DNA of 24,012 bases from Pseudomonadota bacterium (GCA_023399375.1 JAEWPX010000040.1:1-24012), one strand, 5' to 3'. Positions 7,335 to 15,007 are shown, counted from the stretch's first letter. A program made the numbers and translations. Notes: generated by a model from the sequence alone, not told the origin.

Positions 7335-9288
7335 AGAAGATTGCGGCGGCGTCGGGGCCGGGCTCGCGGTACAGCATGCGGGCCCGGTCGAACCGGTTCT
7401 TGAGCGTGATCATTTCCTCGGCGTCCTCTTCGCTCGGCGGCGCGTCGAAGAGCAGCCAGTCCGGCGTCAGGGCGACGTTGCTCGCGGCCAGTCGGGCCGC
7501 CGAAGCGGCGGTCAGGCGCACGGCGGCGGAAAGCCCCTGGGCATGCAGCGTATCCAGGAGCGCCGCCAGATCCCGCGGCTCGGGGAAGGCGTCCAGGGAC
7601 AGCACGAATCCGCGCAGCAGCTTGGCGAAGACCTGGGAGGCCGGGGCGTCCTTGACGCAGCGCACGGTCTCCATGACCCGGGCCGCATCCGCGCCGGTCA
7701 TGTCGAGAAAGGCGTTCACGCCCTTGGAAGACACCGCCACCATGGCGGCGGCATCGCCGACCGGGTCGCGGGTCAGGGTATCGGCCGGCAGCACCATGGC
7801 CGTGAGCATGAGGGAGTCGTCGAGGTTCACGTCGGCCACACGCGTCGTCTGGACCCAGCGCGGCGGGAAGGTGGTCAGGCGCAGATCCGCGAAAAGGGCC
7901 GGCTGGCGCGTCTTCTCGTCGCGCGAGCCCAGGGCGAAGCCGCCCCGGCTGGTGTTTGCGGTCAGGGGGATGGGGTAGGCGCCCGCCACCGTGCCGTCGA
8001 CGCGCAGCAGCAGACGGTTGGACTTCACGCAGCATTCGAGCGCCACCGGCCCCATGTGGTCCAGGGGCAGGACGTACTGGAAGAGCGTGTTGAGCGAGGT
8101 GCCGTTTTTCTCCTGGACGAGCACCCTGTCCACGCTGACCTGGATGCGCACGAAGGAACCCTCGTTGCGGTAGCGTAGGTACACGAGGCTTGCGTCTTCG
8201 GCCGTGGGGTAGACTTTGACCTGGCACAGGAAGTTCTCGAACCCTTCCGAGCCGCGCAGCAGGGCGAAGGGGGCCTTGCCGCCGGCCGGGCTCAGGGTCA
8301 GGCGTGCGCCGTCGGCGGCGATGCTTCCGGCGGCGACCTGCCACAGGCCCTGGCGCACGGAATCGGCGAAGTCGAGGAAGCGCGAGCGGGGCATGCGCGA
8401 TTCGATTTCGAGGAGCAGGCGTTCGGAGCTCCAGTCCGGGCCGATCTGCATCCGGGTGAGCGCCCGGGGATTTTTTTCGCGGTCGTTGTAGCTCTCGCCG
8501 ACCCGGGTGAAGGCGATGGGGAAGTGCCTGTCGAGGCCTTGCTCCACCGGGCTGGCGAGAGCTTGCGGCATGCTCACGCCCAGGGTGTTGGCCGGGATGA
8601 ACAGGTAACCCACCGGGGCGATGCCTGTGGCGTCCTTGATGGAGCCGGCGGCCAGACGGAAATCCTCGGCCACGCGGGCGTCGAACTGTTCCTGGGTTTC
8701 TGCGGGCTTGCCGTCCGGGCCGTCGATGCGCGCGGTCAGGTAATGGGCATAGCCGCCCTGGGGGACGTCGTTGATGAGCGCCCAATTGTAGCCCATGGAA
8801 TTGACGTCCCAGAAGGGGTTCTCCGCCACCTTGCGAACCTCGCTTTCACGCATGAAGAAGCGGTTCCAGCCCTTGAGGTGGCCGCCGTAGAGGTAGAGCG
8901 AGGCGTGGTAGCCGGTTTCCTGGAGGGTGGGCTGGCTGAAGAGCACGGAGTCTTTGCGGCCGCCCTCGAACATGAGGTAAAGCGCCTTTTCCGGCAGGGG
9001 CTTGCCCTCGTCGTAGAAGGCGCGCACGTCTTCGGAGGTGATGGTGCGGTAGCCGGCCTTGGCCAGGGCCTGCAGGTGCTCGCGCAGCCGGGCCTTGGTC
9101 ATCAGCGCCGGCACGTCGTCCCTGATGGTGAGGCCGCCCACGCCAAGGGCCACGAACCCGTCGCGCTGGCTCCAGTTGGCCCGGTCGAAGACGGGCGGCG
9201 TGCCGCGCGTAAAAGCCGTCTGATAGATCAGGTAGGCCGCTGCGCCCAGGATGGCGTATTGGAGGATGTAGCGGAGAAGTTTTCTCAT
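7318..9288 (-). CDS. Membrane-anchored PgaB-like protein with degenerate deacetylase domain and lectin-like domain
   Basis: The ATG at 9288 (656 residues) is preferred over a TTG 26 codons upstream, because it places the basic n-region and a signal-anchor helix (about 5-25) at the N-terminus and leaves a 22-bp gap after the glycosyltransferase gene. Residues about 45-300 resemble the PgaB/IcaB deacetylase fold. However, the TFDDG motif reads MFEGGR (106-111), and the region where HxxxH is expected (about 159-168, around SMGYN) has no histidines. Residues about 310-480 look like a jelly-roll, LamG or DUF1080-type sugar-binding domain. Residues about 510-650 are alpha/beta and may be a remnant of a TIM-barrel glycosidase. 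As an anchored periplasmic protein it probably guides or binds the nascent polymer between synthase and porin. Deacetylase activity is doubtful. The family link rests on motif recognition, not on a database search. Confidence 0.65.
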   Translation of the reverse strand: MRKLLRYILQYAILGAAAYLIYQTAFTRGTPPVFDRANWSQRDGFVALGVGGLTIRDDVPALMTKARLREHLQALAKAGYRTITSEDVRAFYDEGKPLPEKALYLMFEGGRKDSVLFSQPTLQETGYHASLYLYGGHLKGWNRFFMRESEVRKVAENPFWDVNSMGYNWALINDVPQGGYAHYLTARIDGPDGKPAETQEQFDARVAEDFRLAAGSIKDATGIAPVGYLFIPANTLGVSMPQALASPVEQGLDRHFPIAFTRVGESYNDREKNPRALTRMQIGPDWSSERLLLEIESRMPRSRFLDFADSVRQGLWQVAAGSIAADGARLTLSPAGGKAPFALLRGSEGFENFLCQVKVYPTAEDASLVYLRYRNEGSFVRIQVSVDRVLVQEKNGTSLNTLFQYVLPLDHMGPVALECCVKSNRLLLRVDGTVAGAYPIPLTANTSRGGFALGSRDEKTRQPALFADLRLTTFPPRWVQTTRVADVNLDDSLMLTAMVLPADTLTRDPVGDAAAMVAVSSKGVNAFLDMTGADAARVMETVRCVKDAPASQVFAKLLRGFVLSLDAFPEPRDLAALLDTLHAQGLSAAVRLTAASAARLAASNVALTPDWLLFDAPPSEEDAEEMITLKNRFDRARMLYREPGPDAAAIFYEGKR

Positions 9289-9310
9289 GGCGTCGCCCGG
9301 GGACCCCGGA

Positions 9311-11008
9311 TTAGTTTGCTGCGTTTTTGCCGGACGGTTGTCCTGCCTGCTGGGTTTTGGAATCAAAATGCGAGGGTCTGGTGCCCCATGAAGACTTCCA
9401 GAATGTCAACACGGCCCAGACGATCTGCCACAGCAGGACGGACAGGTAGAAAAAGCAGAAGGGCACGCCATAGAACCAGAGATTCGATCGTTTGATGAAG
9501 AGGTAGGACGTGCACATGAGCATGCTCATGAAAAACACGCCTGCGATGTACGTGACCGGCCAAATGCCATAGGCCAACGGCATGAAGACGAAGGCCCGCA
9601 GCACCACCACCGGGGCCAGCAGCGGCAGCAAAAAGCCCAGGTAGAAGGAAATGGCCATGAACGGCTCTTTTTTCCACATGAAAAGGCAGGCCCGCAGGCT
9701 CTCCCGCAGCCAGGACCGTTTCCAGCGCATCTGCTGGCTGAAGAATTTGTCGTAGGTCGAGGGGACAATGGTGTGGGTCACGGCCGTGTGCTGGTACACG
9801 GCGTAGTGGCTGCCGAGGACGTAGTTGGTGAGGCTGCGGTCGTCGCCGAAGGTGGCGGGCTGGCCGAGGTAGGTCTGGTGTTCCCAGGTGTCGAGATAGC
9901 GCATGAGCACGTCGCGGCGGTAGGAGGCCAGGGGGCCGGACAGGCAGGTCACCACATCGAAGATGCTCTCGGCCGCCTTGAAGATGCGAAAGCCCACGAA
10001 GTAGCGCACGGCCTGCATGCGCGTGAGCATGTTGGTCCACTTGTTTTCCACCTCGCACCGGCCCGTTGCCGCGCCTATGCGCCGGTCCTTGAGCGGTTGC
10101 ACCACCTGGAGGAGGGAATCGGGCTGGAGGAAGCTGTCGGAATCCACGAACACGATGACGTCGCCCTTGGCCCGGCGCGCCCCGGCGGCCATGGCGTGGC
10201 GCTTGCCCCGGTTCTCGGGGAAGACGTGGATGACGAGCCGTTCGCCCACTTCGTCGTAGACCTTGTCGCGCACGGCCTTGAGCGCGGCCACGGAACCGTC
10301 GGTGCTGCCGTCGTCCACCACGATCACTTCCAGGCATTCCTCGGGATAATGCTGGTTGAGACAGCCGCGCACGGTGCGCTCGATCCATTTCTCCTCGTTG
10401 AAGCAGGGAATGACGATGCTCACGCTCGGGGTGAAATTCACGTCCGTCGGATAGGAGCGGTACAGCGCGGCGAAGAAGAACCGCGACAGCAGGTAGAAGA
10501 GGGCGCACAGGCCGTAGAGGAAGACCGGCACGTCGAACCAGAAGTAGAAGATGCTTTCCTTTTTGATGAACCAAACGCCGACGAGCGTCAGCATGATGCC
10601 GAGAAGGGCCGCGGCCTCGAAGTAGCGCCAGCGCCGGCGGCGCAGGCTCTCGGTGATGGTCTGCGCAAACTGGAAGGCCGCGTGGCCCGTGGCGGAATCC
10701 ACGCGCACGACCGTGGCGGGCAGCTTGACGTAGGATTCGTAGCCTTCGGGCAGGGTGCCGGCGCTCAGGAAGAAACGCAGCATGGCCTTTTGTCCCACAC
10801 GCAGCTTTTTGTCCGGTGAAAGCAGCATGCCGCCCTGGGACAGGTTGACCACGTTTCCCGAGCAGTAGCGGTATTTGCCGTCCTCGGAATAGACGTCCGC
10901 CTTGCCCTCGGAAAAGTAACGGGTGTCGTAGACGCGACGTGTGGCTGCCTTGGATGGGATGTCCGGCAGGAAGCGGCGGTCGGGTTTTTCCCGGGGGAAG
11001 ACTTCCAT
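9311..11008 (-). CDS. PilZ-domain family-2 glycosyltransferase (c-di-GMP-controlled exopolysaccharide synthase)
   Basis: This 565-residue protein starts with a PilZ domain: Arg-rich RRVYDTR at 24-30 and NLSQGG at 55-60, corresponding to the RxxxR and (D/N)xSxxG c-di-GMP-binding motifs. Two membrane helices follow (about 131-148 and 153-180). The GT2 catalytic domain then has VVDDGS (Asp232-Asp233), DSDS (Asp289, Asp291), GDDR (388-391) and QQMRW (425-429, the processive QxxRW motif). Several C-terminal membrane helices (about 445-545) complete a BcsA/PgaC/HasA-like synthase. It is the first gene of the operon. The likely role is inner-membrane polymerisation and export of a beta-linked glycan from a UDP-sugar, switched on by c-di-GMP. 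GlcNAc is plausible given the deacetylase neighbours, but that is inference. The PilZ domain is N-terminal, whereas BcsA carries it C-terminally. GGGAG lies about 11 bases before the ATG, a slightly long spacing. Confidence 0.9.
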   Translation of the reverse strand: MEVFPREKPDRRFLPDIPSKAATRRVYDTRYFSEGKADVYSEDGKYRYCSGNVVNLSQGGMLLSPDKKLRVGQKAMLRFFLSAGTLPEGYESYVKLPATVVRVDSATGHAAFQFAQTITESLRRRRWRYFEAAALLGIMLTLVGVWFIKKESIFYFWFDVPVFLYGLCALFYLLSRFFFAALYRSYPTDVNFTPSVSIVIPCFNEEKWIERTVRGCLNQHYPEECLEVIVVDDGSTDGSVAALKAVRDKVYDEVGERLVIHVFPENRGKRHAMAAGARRAKGDVIVFVDSDSFLQPDSLLQVVQPLKDRRIGAATGRCEVENKWTNMLTRMQAVRYFVGFRIFKAAESIFDVVTCLSGPLASYRRDVLMRYLDTWEHQTYLGQPATFGDDRSLTNYVLGSHYAVYQHTAVTHTIVPSTYDKFFSQQMRWKRSWLRESLRACLFMWKKEPFMAISFYLGFLLPLLAPVVVLRAFVFMPLAYGIWPVTYIAGVFFMSMLMCTSYLFIKRSNLWFYGVPFCFFYLSVLLWQIVWAVLTFWKSSWGTRPSHFDSKTQQAGQPSGKNAAN

Positions 11009-11088
11009 GATCGTCGTGGCTCCCTGGAGGTTGCGGCCGGAGGCTGGTCCGTGGGGTTGCCGCCCGCATCCGAACGCCGGTCGTTTCG

Positions 11089-11123
11089 TTTCACATTATG
11101 AAAAACTGATCCGTTTTCGTTGC
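11089..11123 (-). promoter_or_regulatory. Candidate promoter/operator of the exopolysaccharide operon
   Basis: An AT-rich island in otherwise GC-rich DNA contains CATAAT (minus strand, 11100-11095), a 5/6 match to a -10 box. It lies about 87 bases before the glycosyltransferase start. The -35 position at 17-bp spacing (GCAACG) is poor, which suggests an activator or a different sigma factor. The inverted repeat TTTCA-N5-TGAAA (11089-11103) covers the -10 box and could be an operator. Confidence 0.3.
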
Positions 11124-11600
11124 TGCATCGGACAGGCAGGGGCGGCTTTTCTTCCCGGGAATCGCCGTGACCTGCCGCACCAATCCGGAATCATCTTTCG
11201 GAGATCGTTTGTCTCTTCCCGAGGCACGCATGGCAGGCCTGCCGCTTGGGGGCCTGGAGCGGGCGTCGTTTTCGGAGAGCGCACGAGAGAAAGCAAGGGC
11301 GATGCCAGGGAGAGTGATTCTCCGCAAAAGGCAACGAGGCAGGGAAAAAGAGGACGTCGGGCGGAGAGACGGGGGCGTGTAATGAGGGAGCAGAAGCCGC
11401 GACCCGGGAGGCCCCGACCGGGTCGCGAAGCTACCGAACGAAGCCTGGACGATCAGGGAGGGCAGACGCACCAAAACGCCCGTCCGCCGCCAAAGGCGAA
11501 AATGCATGCGGGCGCCTCGGTAGCGTAACCCGTAGCCGAGAGATTGCATTGCAGCAAGGGAGGGCGGGGAATGAAGCGATTGCGCGATGGGCGGGAGAAG
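11124..11600. other. Long intergenic region with stable hairpins, no convincing protein gene
   Basis: No open frame here has a ribosome site or protein-like composition; the predicted products are Arg/Pro/Ser-rich shadows. Three inverted repeats stand out. The first is a perfect 10-bp stem (11398-11407 with 11418-11427, loop 10). The second is a 6-bp outer stem (11477-11482 with 11509-11514) enclosing CGCC-AAA-GGCG. The third is a 5-bp stem (11516-11520 with 11536-11540). None is followed by a T-run. Together they could form a structured leader of the exopolysaccharide transcript or a small RNA on either strand. No known riboswitch consensus was recognised. Confidence 0.3.
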
Positions 11601-11640
11601 CCCGCGCCCGGCCGGGGGTCCCTTCCGGTCGGGCGCGGCG
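11601..11640 (-). terminator. Hairpin after the nhaB-permease-peptide unit, possible terminator
   Basis: CGCGCCCG (11603-11610) pairs with CGGGCGCG (11630-11637), and an inner CCGG/CCGG stem extends it past one mismatch. The hairpin lies 24-60 bases after the stop of the 33-residue peptide gene. No T-tract follows on either strand, so termination would have to be factor-dependent or the hairpin protects the 3' end. A second small hairpin, GCGGG-AGAAG-CCCGC, overlaps it at 11591-11605. Confidence 0.4.
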
Positions 11641-11663
11641 AGGAGGGTAACTTTATGATTCCG

Positions 11664-11765
11664 TTAGTCTGCCCGTTTGGTTTTGATAACCACGTCGGCC
11701 AGGCGGGAAAGGGCGTAGCAGGATGCAACCACCATGAAAACAATGAGAATTTTTTGAACGAACAT
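11664..11765 (-). CDS. 33-residue single-span membrane peptide
   Basis: A 33-codon gene starts with ATG at 11765, preceded by a perfect GGAGGT ribosome site at 7-base spacing. The product has a hydrophobic segment at residues 5-19 (ILIVFMVVASCYALS) followed by a basic tail rich in Lys and Arg, as expected for a single inner-membrane helix with a cytoplasmic C-terminus. It lies 47 bp after the stop of the NCS2 permease on the same strand. Small membrane subunits are known for several bacterial symporters, so a stabilising or regulatory partner of the permease is the simplest guess. I do not recognise the family. Confidence 0.65.
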   Translation of the reverse strand: MFVQKILIVFMVVASCYALSRLADVVIKTKRAD

Positions 11766-11769
11766 AGGG

Positions 11770-11816
11770 ATAACCTCCGCTTGCCCTATGTTCTTGCATC
11801 CTGCGTGCCAGGTTAT
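11770..11816 (-). promoter_or_regulatory. Stem that could hide the peptide's ribosome binding site
   Basis: On the minus-strand RNA, ATAACCT (11816-11810, overlapping the permease stop codon) can pair over 7 bp with AGGTTAT (11776-11770), which includes most of the peptide's Shine-Dalgarno. Ribosomes ending the permease would melt it and couple the two genes. The loop is long (33 bases), so stability is modest. Confidence 0.3.
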
Positions 11817-13066
11817 TCCTTTTTGCGCGGCAGCGGCAGCAGCAGGTTGAGCAGCACGCCGGCCACGCCGGCGAGGCCGATGCCCTCCAGGCGCAGGCCG
11901 CCCAGGGAAAACGTCATCCGGCCCATGCCGAGCACGATGATGAGCGCCACGATGACCATGTTGCGCGGCTCCATGAGGTCCGCGCCGGCAAGCACCAGGG
12001 AGTTGAGCCCGACGACCATGATCGCGCCAAAAAGAAGCAGCATGATGCCGCCCATGACCGGCGTGGGGATGCTCTGGAGCAGCGCCCCGAGCTTGCCGAC
12101 AAAGGCCAGGCACAAGGCGGTGAGCGCCGCCCACGTCATGAGCGCGGGGTTGTATATCTTGGTCAGGGCCACGGCTCCGGTGACCTCGGCGTAAGTGGTC
12201 AGCGGCGGCCCGCCGAGGAACCCCGCCAGCGCCGTGGCCACTCCGTCGCCGAGAAGCGAGCGGTCCACGCCCGGGTTTTCCAGGTAGTTGCGCCCCGTCA
12301 CCTGGCCGATAGCCAGGATGCCGCCGAAATGCTCGATGATCGGCGCAATGGCCACGGGCACGATGACGACCATGGCGTCCAAGGAAAACGACGGCGCGGT
12401 GAACGAGGGCACGGCGAACCAGGGCGCGGCGGCCACGGCGGAGAAATCCACCATGCCGAGGCAAAGGCTCAGCAGGTAGCCCGCGCCGATGCCGCACAGG
12501 ATCGGCACAAGGCGCAACATGCCCCGGCCGTAGATGGCCACGACGACGGTCACGGCCAGGGAGAAAAAGGACACGAGCATGGCCGTCCGCTCGGGGAAAA
12601 GCACGGCCGCGCCGTCGCCGGTCTTGCCCATGGCCATGGCCACGCCGACCGGGGCGAGGATGAGCCCGATGACCATGATGACCGGCCCGGTGACGATGGT
12701 CGGCAGGAGCCTGGTCAGAAACGCAGGGCCGCGCAGATGGATGAGCAGGGCCACCGCGGCGTAGACCACGCCGACCGCGCCCAGCGCGCCGGTGGTGGCC
12801 GCGACGCCGTAGGTTTTGACGCAGAACATGATGGGCGCGATGAAGGCGAAGGACGAGCCCAGGAAGATCGGGATGCGCCCCTTGGTCAGCAGCTGGTAGA
12901 GCAGGGTGCCGCAACCGGCGCAAAAAAGCGCCACGTTGGGGTTGAGGCCCGTGAGTAGCGGCACCAGCACCAAGGCGCCGAAGGCCACGAACAGCATTTG
13001 CGCGCCCACGGGAATTTCCCGCGCCCGCAACCGGTAATCGCTTCCCTCCCGGGGAGTCGCCGCCAT
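11813..13066 (-). CDS. uraA: NCS2-family uracil/xanthine permease (UraA type)
   Basis: This 417-residue inner-membrane protein has about 14 hydrophobic segments, normal for the NCS2 nucleobase:cation symporter family. Diagnostic pieces are GSSFAFIAP (70-78), EHFGG (Glu245-His246) and TTYAEVTG (Glu294 in TTYAE). The two glutamates are 49 residues apart, the same spacing as the uracil-binding Glu241 and Glu290 of E. coli UraA. The substrate is most likely uracil; xanthine cannot be excluded. A strong AAAGGAGG site lies 6 bases before the ATG. The gene follows nhaB by 78 bp, a gap that holds a GC-rich hairpin, and precedes a 33-residue peptide gene. No pyrimidine-salvage gene is nearby to support the substrate. 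Confidence 0.88.
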   Translation of the reverse strand: MAATPREGSDYRLRAREIPVGAQMLFVAFGALVLVPLLTGLNPNVALFCAGCGTLLYQLLTKGRIPIFLGSSFAFIAPIMFCVKTYGVAATTGALGAVGVVYAAVALLIHLRGPAFLTRLLPTIVTGPVIMVIGLILAPVGVAMAMGKTGDGAAVLFPERTAMLVSFFSLAVTVVVAIYGRGMLRLVPILCGIGAGYLLSLCLGMVDFSAVAAAPWFAVPSFTAPSFSLDAMVVIVPVAIAPIIEHFGGILAIGQVTGRNYLENPGVDRSLLGDGVATALAGFLGGPPLTTYAEVTGAVALTKIYNPALMTWAALTALCLAFVGKLGALLQSIPTPVMGGIMLLLFGAIMVVGLNSLVLAGADLMEPRNMVIVALIIVLGMGRMTFSLGGLRLEGIGLAGVAGVLLNLLLPLPRKKE

Positions 13067-13092
13067 GGAGTGCCTCCTTTCCGGGCGTTACG

Positions 13093-13128
13093 GGCGGCCC
13101 CCCCGGGCCGATTCCCGGCGGGGCCGCC
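13093..13128 (-). other. GC-rich hairpin between nhaB and the permease
   Basis: GGCGGCCCC (13093-13101) pairs perfectly with GGGGCCGCC (13120-13128). An inner CCGGG/CCCGG stem can also form in the 18-base loop. There is no T-run on the minus strand, so it looks like an mRNA-processing or attenuating element rather than a clean terminator. Confidence 0.4.
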
Positions 13129-13144
13129 GGCCCGCGCAAGCCTC

Positions 13145-14755
13145 CTACAGCAAGAACCAGCAGGCGGCCAGTCCCGTGAGGGACATCACGATGGTGTAGG
13201 GCAGGGCCAGGCGCACCATCTGGCCGTAGGACAGGCGGATCAGCGGGGCCAGGGCCGAGGTCAGCAGGAACAGGAAGGCGGCCTGGCCGTTGGGCGTGGC
13301 CACGCTCGGGATGTTGGTGCCGGTGTTGATGGCCACGGCCAGGCGGTCGAACTGCTCCATGGCCGCGGCGACCTTGGGCAGGGCCGCGGCAGGCAGGCCG
13401 GCCAGGACGTCGGCCCGGGAAAGCCTGGCGTCGGTGAGCCTGGCCAGAAGATCGGCCCCGTCCATGCCGAGGTCCGGCATCGCGGCGAAGAGTTTCACGA
13501 AATGGGCCTTGGTTTCGGTGATGTAGACCGTGGCCACGAACACGTTGTCGCTGATCATCGAGAGCAGGCCGTTGGCCAGGTAGTAGGCGGCGGTCTGGTT
13601 CTTGCCGGAAAGCGAGAGCACGAACCCGGTGATGGGGGCGAACAGGTGCTGGTCGTGGATGACGGCGACGATGGCGAAAAAGACCACGAGCAGGGCGGTG
13701 AAGGGCAGGGCCTCGGTGAAGGCGTTGCCGATCTGGTGCTCCTCGGTCTTGCCGCAAAAGGCCGTGAGCAAAATGATGATGGACAGGCCGATGATGCCGA
13801 CCTCGGCCAGATGCAGGGCCAGGGCCGCGACGAGGTAGACGGCGGCCACGGCCTGGGCGGTGAGCGCGGCCTTGGCCCGGTTGGTCATCTCGGCCTGGCG
13901 TCTGGCGTCGTCGGCGGCCAGCACCTCGCGTACGGCGGCGGGCAGGGCGTGGCCGTAGCCGCACAGGCCGAAACGTTCGACCACGGCGGTCGTGAGCAAC
14001 CCCAGGAACAGGACCGGCATGGAAACCGGGGCGACCTTGAGGAAGAATTCCCCGAAATGCCAGCCCATCTCGTGAGCCACGAGCAGGTTCTGCGGTTCGC
14101 CGACCAGGGTGCATACGCCGCCAAGGGCCGTGCCCACCGCGCCGTGCATCATGAGGTTGCGTAAAAATCCACGGAATTCCTTGAGGTCCTCGCGGCAATC
14201 GTCCGTGAATTCGGTCTCGTCGCCCAGGCGGCATTTTCCGGCCGAGGCGTGGCGGTGGTAGACTTCGTAAAAGCCGTAGGCCACGGCGATGATGACCGCG
14301 GTCACGGTCAGGGCGTCGAGGAAGGCGGACAAAAACGCCCCGGCGAAACAAAAAAGCAGGGATAGCGCAATCTTGGAGCGCACCTTCATGAGGATCTTCG
14401 TGAAGGTGTATTGCAGCATGTCCTTCATGAAGTAGATGCCGGCGACCATGAAGATCAAAAGCAAAATGACCGGAAAGTTGTGTTCGGCCTCGGCATAGAG
14501 GGTTTCGGGGCTGGTCATGCCGAGCAGCACCGCCTCCAAGGCGAGCAGGCCGCCGGCCGGCAAGGGATAGCAGGACAGGGCCATGGCCAGGGTGAAGATG
14601 AACTCGGCAATGAGCGCCCAACCCGTGACGAAGGGGCCGGCCAGGGCCAGCAGCAGCGGATTGACGACGAGAAAGGCGGCGATGGTCAGTTTGTACCAGT
14701 CGGGCGAAGCGCCGAGCAGGTTGGCGAGAAACGCCCGGGGCAGGGTCCTTGGCAT
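13145..14755 (-). CDS. nhaB: Na+/H+ antiporter NhaB
   Basis: This 536-residue polytopic inner-membrane protein is close to the roughly 510-530 residues usual for NhaB. The frame opens upstream with a TTG, but the ATG at 14755 has AAGGAG nine bases ahead and begins with the MPRTLPRAFLxNxLG-like N-terminus of the family. Conserved NhaB blocks include the TLVGEPQN segment, the NIPSVATPNGQAAFLF segment near the C-terminus, and the LDALTVTAV helix. It exchanges Na+ for H+ to support Na+ and pH homeostasis, and matters in organisms that use Na+ gradients for solute uptake. It is the first gene of a probable nhaB-uraA-peptide unit. The AT-rich promoter candidate 190-215 bp upstream implies a long leader of about 180 bases. 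Confidence 0.93.
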   Translation of the reverse strand: MPRTLPRAFLANLLGASPDWYKLTIAAFLVVNPLLLALAGPFVTGWALIAEFIFTLAMALSCYPLPAGGLLALEAVLLGMTSPETLYAEAEHNFPVILLLIFMVAGIYFMKDMLQYTFTKILMKVRSKIALSLLFCFAGAFLSAFLDALTVTAVIIAVAYGFYEVYHRHASAGKCRLGDETEFTDDCREDLKEFRGFLRNLMMHGAVGTALGGVCTLVGEPQNLLVAHEMGWHFGEFFLKVAPVSMPVLFLGLLTTAVVERFGLCGYGHALPAAVREVLAADDARRQAEMTNRAKAALTAQAVAAVYLVAALALHLAEVGIIGLSIIILLTAFCGKTEEHQIGNAFTEALPFTALLVVFFAIVAVIHDQHLFAPITGFVLSLSGKNQTAAYYLANGLLSMISDNVFVATVYITETKAHFVKLFAAMPDLGMDGADLLARLTDARLSRADVLAGLPAAALPKVAAAMEQFDRLAVAINTGTNIPSVATPNGQAAFLFLLTSALAPLIRLSYGQMVRLALPYTIVMSLTGLAACWFLL

Positions 14756-14828
14756 GGGGGTGCGCTCCTTTTGCGTGACGACGGATGCGCGCCGCGCGCG
14801 ATGGGTCTTGGTCCGTTGCGACAATCAC

Positions 14829-14844
14829 CTTACAATAAAGTAAG
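14829..14844. repeat. Inverted repeat in the nhaB leader
   Basis: CTTAC-N6-GTAAG is a 5-bp inverted repeat in an AT-rich pocket about 75-90 bases before the nhaB start. It could be an operator half-site pair or a small RNA hairpin. It is short enough to be chance. Confidence 0.25.
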
Positions 14845-14943
14845 CGAGGTCGCAGGCCAAGGCCCGGGGACGCGCCGGAGAGAAGCCCTCGCATCGCCGC
14901 CGGAAGGCGCGGCGGCGGTTTTCGAGGCCGACAGACTGTTCCG

Positions 14944-14972
14944 GTTATAATTAAAGCCAGAAAATTTAACCA
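14944..14972 (-). promoter_or_regulatory. Candidate sigma-70 promoter of nhaB
   Basis: On the minus strand TGGTTA (14972-14967) and TATAAC (14949-14944) are separated by exactly 17 bp inside an AT-rich island. The -10 box is a 5/6 match; the -35 box matches at only three positions. It lies between the terminator of the upstream operon and nhaB, which fits. Confidence 0.4.
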
Positions 14973-15007
14973 GGACCGCGCCCTACGCGTTCGTCTCCAC
15001 GCGCAGC

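Noticed and set aside
9289..9366. TTG-started extension of the PgaB-like protein
   Set aside because: It would overlap the glycosyltransferase gene by 56 bp and put 26 polar residues before the signal anchor; the ATG at 9288 is the better start.
11232..11247. Sigma-54-like TGGCA-N8-GC element on the plus strand
   Set aside because: The spacing fits, but it points away from the exopolysaccharide operon and no plus-strand gene follows.
11398..11546. Possible c-di-GMP-I (GEMM) riboswitch ahead of the exopolysaccharide operon
   Set aside because: GGTAGCGTAACC on the plus strand is faintly similar to the GEMM 3' part, but the conserved GGGCAAACC-like and GACGCAAAG-like blocks are missing and the strand is wrong for the operon.
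11091..11549. 152-codon minus-strand frame in the geneless region
   Set aside because: No ribosome site, Arg/Ser/Pro-rich product, no domain, and it overlaps hairpins and the candidate promoter.
11766..14894. Single minus-strand frame running through nhaB and the permease into the small peptide
   Set aside because: Arg/Gly/Pro/His-rich out-of-frame translation of two clear transporter genes; only its last 33 codons (11664-11765), with their own ATG and ribosome site, look real.
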